The position numbers and the translations under genes are program-made. From Cryptomeria japonica (Eukaryota; Streptophyta; Pinopsida; Cupressales; Cupressaceae), in NCBI RefSeq assembly GCF_030272615.1, contig NC_081410.1, positions 572,457,241 to 572,521,240 on the forward strand: a stretch of 64,000 nt of DNA. The letters are read 5' to 3'. Under the pieces are notes generated by a model, which saw nothing but the letters and a program-made list of their open reading frames with translations, was not told where the DNA came from and made no database searches. Shown one piece after another: positions 57,136-64,000 of this stretch. The stretch's first letter is position 1. The number at the start of each line of letters is the position of its first letter.

Positions 57136-58851
57136 GATTAAATTTATGTCCTTTGGTCTTGGGACCAGTGTCCATGTGTCATTCTTCTTGATTTGATCAA
57201 TCTCTTCTGTCATAGCATTTATCCAATCTTTACTGTTAAATGCCTCTTTCACTATCCTCAGTTCAAATTCAAATAATAGACATGTGTTATGTCTCAGTTT
57301 GTTCCTTGTCATCACTAGATCATCCTTATCTCATATAATCTGACTTGATGCATGATGTCTTCTAACATACTTGGCTAATACAGGCTCGGTAGGCTCTGTA
57401 TGAGCTTCTTCATCACTCGATAACTGGACATTATCTTCATTTTCTTCAACAATTCTCTCGGTAAAACTTATCGGTTGCACATAAACAAATTCATCATAAT
57501 CTTCTAGTTCTTTGGAATTTCCTTCATCGTTTCTTTCTACAAATTCATCAATTTTCACATTTGCACTTTCTACTATTTTGTTAGATGATTTGATCATACA
57601 TTTAAATGCTTTGCTTCTAGAAGAATAACCTAGAAATGTTTCTTCTTCACTTTTCTGATCAGACTTTCCATTTCTATCATCCTTGTGTACATAACATCTA
57701 CTTCCAAAGATTTTGAAGTAACTTACATTAGGTTTCTTGTCATACCAGATTTCATATGGTGTCTTCCAAGTTCATTTTTTCAGTTGTACTCAGTTCAAGG
57801 TGTAAACTACTGTGCTTATTGCTTCTCTCCAAAATGTTTGTGGCACTTTCTTTTCAATCATCGGGGTTCTGGCACAATCCATAATAGATCTATTTCTCCT
57901 CTGAGCTATTCCATTTTGTTGTGGAGTTCTCGGTGTAGAGACTTGTCTTTTTATACCATGATCGTTGCAGAATAAGTTAAACTCATCAGATGTGAACTCT
58001 CCTCCTCTATCTAATCTAAGACATTTCAGTTGTCTTCCTGTTTCATTTTCAACTCTTACCTTGTACCATTTAAACATTTGAAAAGCTTCTGATTTTTCTT
58101 TTAAAAACATAACTGACATCATCCTTGAATAATCATCCACAAATAATATAAAATATTTATCACCATAATAACTTTGAGCTTTCATAGGACCACAAAGATC
58201 AGTGTGGATAAGATCTAAAATTCCCTTAGAAGTGTAGGACTTACTTGTAAAGCTTGATCTTGTCATTTTACCCATCTGACATCCTCGGCACATAGCATTC
58301 TCAAGTTTCTCAAGACTCGGTAGACCTCTTACTCGGTGCTTCTTGCTTATTTTGATCAGATTATCAAAATTTACATGACAAAACCTTTTATGCCATAACC
58401 AGGTATCATCTATCTTTGCATATAGACACTTGTTTTGAGTTGATTCAAGATGAAATGTATTACCTTTTTTTTGTGTCCCAGTAGTAGCTAACTTTCCATG
58501 CTTGTCATTAACTTTGACAATTCCTTTCTGAAATTCTATTCGGTAACCTATATTGTTTATTTGTGCTACACTCAACAAATTGTATTTCAATCCTTCAACC
58601 TAATAAACATCATTGCATTTTGCATTGTCAAGAAGTGTTATAGATCCTTTACCTTTTACCGGACATGGTGCATTATTACCAAATCTTACATAGCCTCCAT
58701 CATAATCTTCTAACATAACAAACTTGTGTTTATCACTTGTCATGTGATGTGAGCATCCACTATCTATGATCCAAGAATCATTAGTATTTATGTGAGATAT
58801 TAGGGATTTTTCTTCATACCTTTCTTCATCTGATCCATCTTTGATAGCCAC
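57131..58851 (-). pseudogene. Copia-3 protease and integrase
   Basis: One frame with a few stops. The protease DSWIIDSGCSHHMTSDKHKF (near 58760) is intact at D-S-G. The GAG-pre-integrase zinc region has LWHKRFCHVNF and CRGCQMGKM (58270-58400). The integrase core shows IHTDLCGP (58210) and LDRGGEFTSDEF (58000), but the catalytic glutamate is replaced: TPQQNGIAQRRNRS has Q where E is expected (57900-57940). The C-terminal part carries IFGSRCYVHKDDRNGKSDQK, an acidic linker and VKEAFNSKDWINAMTEEIDQ leading to RT. Confidence 0.9.
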
Positions 58852-58853
58852 AT

Positions 58854-59938
58854 AAACTACTTCCTCTATATCAGTTTCATCTGATTTATCATCATTGGAT
58901 TCCTCATCAGCTATTAAGCATGGCTTTCTATCTCTTCTTTTGAATTCTCGATATCAGCTGTAATGATTATCTTTATGTCTGTCATCTCGGTAATCTCTCT
59001 TTTCAGTAGATTCTTTGTCAGGATAGTTGGAAGCCATATGTCCTATCTTATCACAATTGAAACATTTCAAAGGTAGTTTTCCTTTATACTTACCTTTGCC
59101 TCTCGGTAACCTTCTGGCTAATAGTGCTTCAAACTCTTCTTGCTTTCTGATTTCCTCATACAATTTGTGTACATCTTCCATGTTCTTGTGAAATCTTTCA
59201 CTTGATCCACTGTGATCCCCTTTAGTGTACTTACTCATTCTATCATTGTAATCATTAGATTCACCAATATGAAAAGAACTAAATGTAGATTCAACTTTAT
59301 TTACCGATGACCCACTGTTATCAAAATTACTTAACTCAAATGCATGTAGCTTACCAATAGTAGCATCTAAAGAAACTAGCATATTGGGTACAGACCTCAA
59401 TTCATTAATTGGAGAGACTCGGATTGCATAAGCTAGTAGAAGAGTTCTTAACAACTTACTTGTTATATCCTTTTCTTCAATAGTTCCACTTACTCCTTTG
59501 ATTTGATTGACAATCTCCTTTAGTCTTGTAATGTACTGGGTTATGTTCTCACCTTCATTCATCCTCATAAATTCAAGTTGTCCTCTTAGACTATCCACTT
59601 TTTCTCTTTGAACATGTTCATCTCCACCATACACAGATATGAGCTTGTCCCACATTGCCTTTGCATCATTGCAGCCTTCTAGATCATTAAACTCTGAGTT
59701 GGTCAATGCAGATATTATTTCAATCATTGCTTAGATATGTTCATGCTTTGCTTTTATCTCTTCCATTGTCAATGGATAGGTGCTCGGTGTAATGAAATCA
59801 TTGTCCAGATAATATACAACATATTCTCCAACTTCTGATAGGTGCAGCTTCATCCTTTTCTTCCATGTAGAGAAACTTGACTTGTTTAGCTTTGGTGCAT
59901 CCCTCTTACACATCTTTAGATCTTTGCCTCAAGTACCT
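58854..59938 (-). pseudogene. Copia-3 gag
   Basis: A Copia gag in the same frame as pol. It begins near CKRDAPKLNKSSFSTWKKRM (59913) with one stop at about 59728. The UBN2-type domain is clear: LEGCNDAKAMWDKLISVYGG, MNEGENITQYITRLKEIVNQ and TSKLLRTLL. The zinc knuckle CFNCDKIGHMASNY (near 59040) has the last Cys changed to Tyr. A charged spacer (ADEESNDDKSDETDIEEV) leads to the protease. Confidence 0.88.
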
Positions 59939-59964
59939 TTAAACTTTTTCTTCCGGAGTCCAAA

Positions 59965-59976
59965 GCTCTGATACCA
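59965..59976 (-). other. Copia-3 primer binding site, tRNA-iMet type
   Basis: TGGTATCAGAGC on the minus strand, two bases inside the 5' LTR, extended by TTTGGA. Confidence 0.9.
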
Positions 59977-59978
59977 AT

Positions 59979-61492
59979 TGATAGTTATGATACTTAATGT
60001 TAAGTACAGATGCCAAGCTAATAAGATGAGAGGGGAAGGGTGAATCATACAACCTTAATCTTCCATAAAAACAATAGATTCAACCTCGGTAACATATACT
60101 TTAGTAATATAACCAAAACTGGTAAACATGCAAACTCAAAAGCATATAAACATCATAGAACTCATAACACCAGATTTAACGTGGAAACCCAAATAGGGAA
60201 AAACCACTGTGGGATTTCGGACCCACTAAGAAATATACTCTTCTAGAGTATGCTCGGTTAAAAACAAATCCTGTTAAAGATTACAAACACATTGCTAGAT
60301 GTGACCCGGTTAAGGGATTTCCCTCAGATTTGTTAGGATCTTCACCTTGTTAGAAGTGACCTTGTTAAAGGATTTCAAACACTCAATTAGAATGTCACCT
60401 TGCTAGAGGGTTTTACAAATAAGACTGTCAAGTCCACTTGGTTAAGAGATTTTCTGTCACTTTACAAAATAACAATAATAAAAATCTATCTGCAACTTCA
60501 CATCTAAAATGCTAAAGCAGATTCTTATTTTCTCAATACAATCTAGGACTTATCTTGTCCATCTGCGGGGCTCTATACTCTATTATTCAAATAGATCTTC
60601 AAGCTTTAGTGCTCGGTAATCACTATGTAGCATCCCTATGCATACACTTGCCCGCATGCATTGTTTATCAACAATTCCTTATTTATAAACAATTTGCCAA
60701 CCACTTAATCTCCTTGATCACATTTCCCATGATCAATCATAGCCATCAGATCTTCAAACTTGACCAGGTTCAATGTATCCTTCGATCTGAAAAACATTTT
60801 ACCCCACCTTGGAACTTGCATATATTTCTTCGAACTTGTGCTAGGGTATTGCGGTTCAATATGAGTTGTAGATCTTCCTGTCGATTTTCCTTTACCATTG
60901 ATTCTTTAACAAACTTCATGCACGACATACCAATCATTTAATCAGTTCCATCTCATCAGCTTCCTTCATTAAACAATGCTTTTATTCATTCAATGCATTC
61001 TGTTACTACTCGGTTGCAACTTGTTAAATACTAAACTTCACTCGATAGACATTCTGCCTTCATTAACCGATAGCGATAACCTTAGGGTTTACCGACTAGG
61101 TTCCTTAGGGTTTACCGACTAGGTTCTTTGCTCAGTAACATAGTATAGTATTAACTTTACAATCAACAACATATGTAGGATATCAAAACAATCTAAACAT
61201 CATGATCTCATCATTGTCTAACTCAGTAATAGTTGCCCATTGAATAACTTATTCCTCCCCTTATTCATCACATTCTTTCTATTTCTTTTACTGACTTCTT
61301 TATACTCATCAAATCATACTTCTTAAGATATGGCAACATCATATTGAATTAGAAAATCAATTTCTTGACATCAATGACAAAATAATAATATTAAGACAGT
61401 AAACATCCTTGATCAGTTATATCCATAGTCATCAACAACCTTCTCAATATCCTTATGCCAACAATCTCCCTTTGTTTGTTATAATGCCAATA
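59979..61492 (-). mobile_element. Copia-3 5' LTR
   Basis: 1514 bp, direct repeat of 53144-54658, with the TATA box at 60680-60687 (TATAAATA on the minus strand). Differences between the two copies amount to a few per cent by eye. Confidence 0.92.
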
Positions 61493-61497
61493 GAGTC
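61493..61497. repeat. Target duplication of Copia-3 (right)
   Basis: GAGTC on the plus strand, partner of AAGTC at 53139-53143. Confidence 0.7.
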
Positions 61498-62567
61498 TTC
61501 TGCTGGTTCATCTCCAGAGTCATCTATCACTCCTTCCTCATCTAGTATGTAGCATTGTTTTCTTTTCTTGAATCTATATCCGTTCCTGGTTAGGCTTAAA
61601 AATTTTCTTAACTCTTTTTTCAAACCTTGCATTCCTTTCAAGACATCTAGATGCAAAATGACCAATCTTATTATATGCAAAACATTTAAAAGGTTCTTTT
61701 CCTACATACTTACTTCCAATTGGTCCTTTAGGTACTCTTCTAGCAAATAGGGCTTCAATTTTCTCAAGCTATTCAGCTGCTTTCCTCGTGTCTTCCAATT
61801 CTTTTTCATATAAGGCTATCCAATCACTCTTGCCAGTAGATGTTGATGATGATGCATGAAAAGCAAGTTCAGACTTTACAACTCTAGAAGATCCAAATTC
61901 TTCAAGCTCAAAGGCAGATAATTTTCTAATCAGGATGTCTCTATTAACTGAAGTGTTTTCCATTGTCCTTAACTCATTAATTGCAATTGCCTTCATCTTG
62001 TAAGTTGGTGGAAGGGCTCTCAAGACTTTCAAAACTATTTCATCTTCACTTAGAAATCCTCCACCACATTGAATTCCCATAACAATCTCATTTACTCTTT
62101 CCATAAACACAACTCTTTCATTTTCTTCCATTTTTAAGTTTTCATATCTTACCCGATAACCATCAGGTTTAGAAATTTTGATGGTAGGGTCACCTTCATT
62201 CAGAGTTTGCGATTTGTCCCTCATAACTTTAGTCAATGATTTGTCAGTCAATCCCATGATTTGCTAATCAGTAAGTGCACATAGGAGGGTTCTCTAGCTC
62301 TACAATCATTTTCAATATTCTTATCCAAGTCTGCAAGAGTAGGGTTGCCAGATGTCAGATCATAAGGTGTGTAACCTTTCTCAGTGATCTCCCAAATATC
62401 TTTTCCAAGACATCTAAGATGAGTTTCCATTCGAATTTTCTATATCCCATAATTTGTTCCATCAAGCTTATGGGTTTCTTTTCTGAAAATAGTTGCTAAT
62501 GGATTAGTTGTGTTAGTTCCCTTAGGATCTACCTCAAGCGGTTAAGCTTCTGCAAAAGAGGACCAAA
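61498..62567 (-). pseudogene. Copia-2 gag
   Basis: Copia gag upstream of the Copia-3 insertion. KLDGTNYGI then stop then KIRMETHLRCLGKDIWEITE (62390-62470) is a typical start. A frameshift near 62250 leads to ENERVVFMERVNEIVMGIQC, VLKVLRALPPTYKMKAIAIN and KLSAFELEEFGSS. The zinc knuckle CFAYNKIGHFASRC (near 61650-61690) has its second Cys changed to Tyr. A further shift brings in DEEGVIDDSGDEPAEDS, at which Copia-3 is inserted. The bases beside the primer site (62500-62567) are leader. Confidence 0.82.
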
Positions 62568-62579
62568 GCTCTGATACCA
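62568..62579 (-). other. Copia-2 primer binding site, tRNA-iMet type
   Basis: TGGTATCAGAGC on the minus strand, two bases inside the 5' LTR. Confidence 0.9.
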
Positions 62580-62581
62580 AT

Positions 62582-63933
62582 TGTTAAGATAACTGGTGAA
62601 CAACTGAGAGGGGGGTTGAATCAGTTCTTAACAGATTATAACTTTTAATCCACAATATAACCTTAAACAAATCAAGTACCGGTAAAGCACGGACAGATGT
62701 CGGTAGGAACAAATACCAGTAAACAATATAACTCAACAATTAACCTGATAATCAATGTAAAGCAACCATACCACATAACACCATGATTTGTACATGGAAA
62801 ACCCAGAAAGGGAAAAACCATGGTGGGAAACCTACCCACAGTCAAATGATACTTCTGCAGAAAGTATGTGTTACAATGAGGGGCCTACACTTGCAGGAAG
62901 GCAAGCTGCCTAGAGCGTAATGCTCATTACAAAAGAGTCTCACTAACTATAGAGAGGCTACAACCTTCTCAAGATAAATGGACAACAATCCAATAGAGTG
63001 AACTGCTAGAAATAGCATCTAACATGCCTAATTATAGTCTTGGTTAAGCTCAATATCAGAGGACTAATTCCTCTTCTGAATCCAATTCGATCACCAATGA
63101 TCGATCAAATCCTCTGCCTGAATGATATTACAAAATTCACACATTACATTCCTTGACTATGACCTTTCCAATAACCATGATACTTTACAAAGAGTTTCTA
63201 CCTCTTATTTATACAAACCCTAAGGCCTAAACCAATTAGGTTGGCCACCTAAAGATATTACAATAAGCTCATTACACAATTCCTTATTACAATGATATGC
63301 CATGTCGGCTTAAGACCAAAACAATAATAAAATATCCATAAAACATCTTGAAACATCTAGGTAATTTGTAGAGTACATGTTAGCTTGATACCAGTCCATA
63401 ACCTAGATAGGTACCAAACCTATTCTAGGTCCACCATGCCAAAGCAACATCTTCAAGAAGTTGAAGCATGATCAATGAACATCTTCAACATCCTGAAATC
63501 CATGATGAAGCTGCACCAACACCAATTATACATCCTATCATGATTCCTCAATGAACATCTTCAGCATCCTAAAATTCATGAAGAAGCTGCACCAACACCA
63601 ATTATGCATCATGTCATGATTCCTCAATGAAAGCTCTATCGGTAAAGCCTTAAACCAATGCCAGTAAGGGTTTACTAGAATGTATGATATAATCCAATTA
63701 CCAAGCCAATACCAACTGACCAAAACATGCTCATGCAGCATATAACACATGAAATCAAATATACTTCACTGATCCAAACATGTCGAAAGTGTCAATAGAT
63801 AATCTCTTCTATCGGTAACACTAGATCTTCTACCAATAACCAAAAAATTGTCTGTCGGTAACCATCAGCTAGTATTGACATCAATGACAAAACATCAATG
63901 CAGCACATAATCAATTCATCCATAATGCTAACA
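62582..63933 (-). mobile_element. Copia-2 5' LTR
   Basis: 1352 bp, 93 bp longer than the 3' LTR, mostly because of a 76-bp tandem duplication at 63477-63628. TATA box at 63206-63213 on the minus strand. Confidence 0.92.
63477..63628 (-). repeat. 76-bp tandem duplication in Copia-2 5' LTR
   Basis: Two adjacent 76-bp units (63477-63552 and 63553-63628) beginning GAACATCTTC. They differ at several positions. The 3' LTR has a single unit near 49256. Confidence 0.85.
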
Positions 63934-63938
63934 TTATG
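63934..63938. repeat. Target site duplication TTATG (right of Copia-2)
   Basis: Exact partner of 48372-48376. The Copia-1 3' LTR resumes after it. Confidence 0.93.
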
Positions 63939-63994
63939 TGTGTGTATTTTTTCTCTATCTATGTTTTATGTTAATTTGATCACTAAAATTAACA
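63939..63994 (+). mobile_element. Copia-1 3' LTR, last 56 bp
   Basis: Continues the LTR broken at 48376 (TGTGTGTATTTTTTCTC ... CACTAAAATTAACA). AATAT follows at 63995-63999, matching the left flank of Copia-1. Confidence 0.9.
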
Positions 63995-64000
63995 AATATG

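Larger units (their letters stand above)
53144..61492 (-). mobile_element. Copia-3 retrotransposon, minus, inside Copia-2
   Basis: 8349 bp. LTRs of 1515 bp (53144-54658) and 1514 bp (59979-61492), a primer site at 59965-59976 and a polypurine tract at 54659-54673. Gag, protease, integrase, RT and RNase H lie on the minus strand. It interrupts the Copia-2 frame between the gag zinc knuckle region (GDEPAEDS) and the protease (EWVIDSGCS). The TG of the 5' LTR and the CA of the 3' LTR are each altered by one transition. It contains a solo LTR at 56422-57130. Confidence 0.93.
48377..63933 (-). mobile_element. Copia-2 retrotransposon, minus, hosting Copia-3
   Basis: Flanked by perfect TTATG duplications inside the Copia-1 3' LTR. 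It has a 3' LTR at 48377-49635, pol at 50005-53138, the Copia-3 insertion at 53144-61492, gag at 61498-62500, a primer site at 62568-62579 and a 5' LTR at 62582-63933. All coding parts are on the minus strand in Copia order. Without Copia-3 it would be about 7.2 kb. Confidence 0.93.
41837..63994 (+). mobile_element. Copia-1 retrotransposon, split by nested elements
   Basis: Plus-strand Copia element: LTR 41837-42650, an anomalous 42651-43246 segment, primer site at 43247, gag-pro-IN-RT-RH remnants to about 47330, and a 3' LTR from 47619. The 3' LTR stops at 48376 and resumes at 63939 after the whole Copia-2 insertion. Rejoined, its length is 814 bp, the same as the left LTR. Flanking AATAT matches on both outer sides. 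Integrase lies before RT, the Copia order. Many stops and a gag frameshift mark it as the oldest of the nested set. Confidence 0.9.

Overview
This 64 kb window looks like a block of transposable elements from a large-genome seed plant. A conifer or other gymnosperm fits best (inference from very long LTR elements, deep nesting and no recognisable host gene). I found no intact host gene, no rRNA or tRNA gene, no CRISPR array and no bacterial-type operon. Nearly everything that can be explained is LTR retrotransposon, LINE or SINE, and every coding region is broken by stops, frameshifts or insertions.

Layout. (1) 1-3446: two Copia-type LTRs of one family in opposite orientations (1-626 plus, 2670-3446 minus with its tRNA-iMet primer site) around degenerate LTR-like DNA. 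(2) 3447-about 9890: a plus-strand Gypsy-like element with gag and a protease-like region but no reverse transcriptase or integrase; its polypurine tract and 3' LTR start at 8751-8766. (3) 9890-13000: a decayed minus-strand Gypsy frame split by a solo Copia-type LTR (11421-12644). (4) About 13800-18950: the end of a plus-strand LTR, an iMet primer site at 15849 and a long non-coding leader holding a GC-rich patch at 18055-18345. (5) 19429-35356: a complete 15.9 kb minus-strand Gypsy element of Tat type (two RNase H domains), with two 1801-bp LTRs, perfect GTATC target duplications, a primer site that appears to match tRNA-Trp, and one gag-pro-pol frame carrying eight in-frame stops but no frameshift. 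(6) 36354-40860: a minus-strand L1-type LINE, 3'-truncated, followed by two head-to-tail tRNA-derived SINEs (40928-41260). (7) 41832-63999: a four-level nest.

The nest is the clearest structure. Copia-1 (plus, 41837-63994, TSD AATAT) has its 3' LTR split by Copia-2 (minus, 48377-63933, TSD TTATG). The gag-pol of Copia-2 is split by Copia-3 (minus, 53144-61492, TSD GACTC/GACTT on the minus strand). The polyprotein of Copia-3 is split just before the reverse transcriptase by a 709-bp solo LTR (56422-57130, TSD GTACC/GTACT). Each boundary rests on TG..CA ends, target duplications and the resumption of the interrupted sequence on the far side. Copia-1 is odd: its full-length left LTR is followed by AATAT and about 450 bp of unexplained DNA, then by a second partial LTR that carries the primer site.

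How the parts work together: within each element gag, protease, integrase, reverse transcriptase and RNase H would form one retrotransposition polyprotein. None of the copies here can encode a complete one. All three Copia integrases have lost an active-site residue, by different changes. No convincing new cellular system was found. The most unusual items are the 21-bp/7-residue repeats in the Copia-1 leader, the rearranged 5' end of Copia-1, the mismatch between young LTRs and a dead polyprotein in the Tat element, and the gag-protease element without pol.
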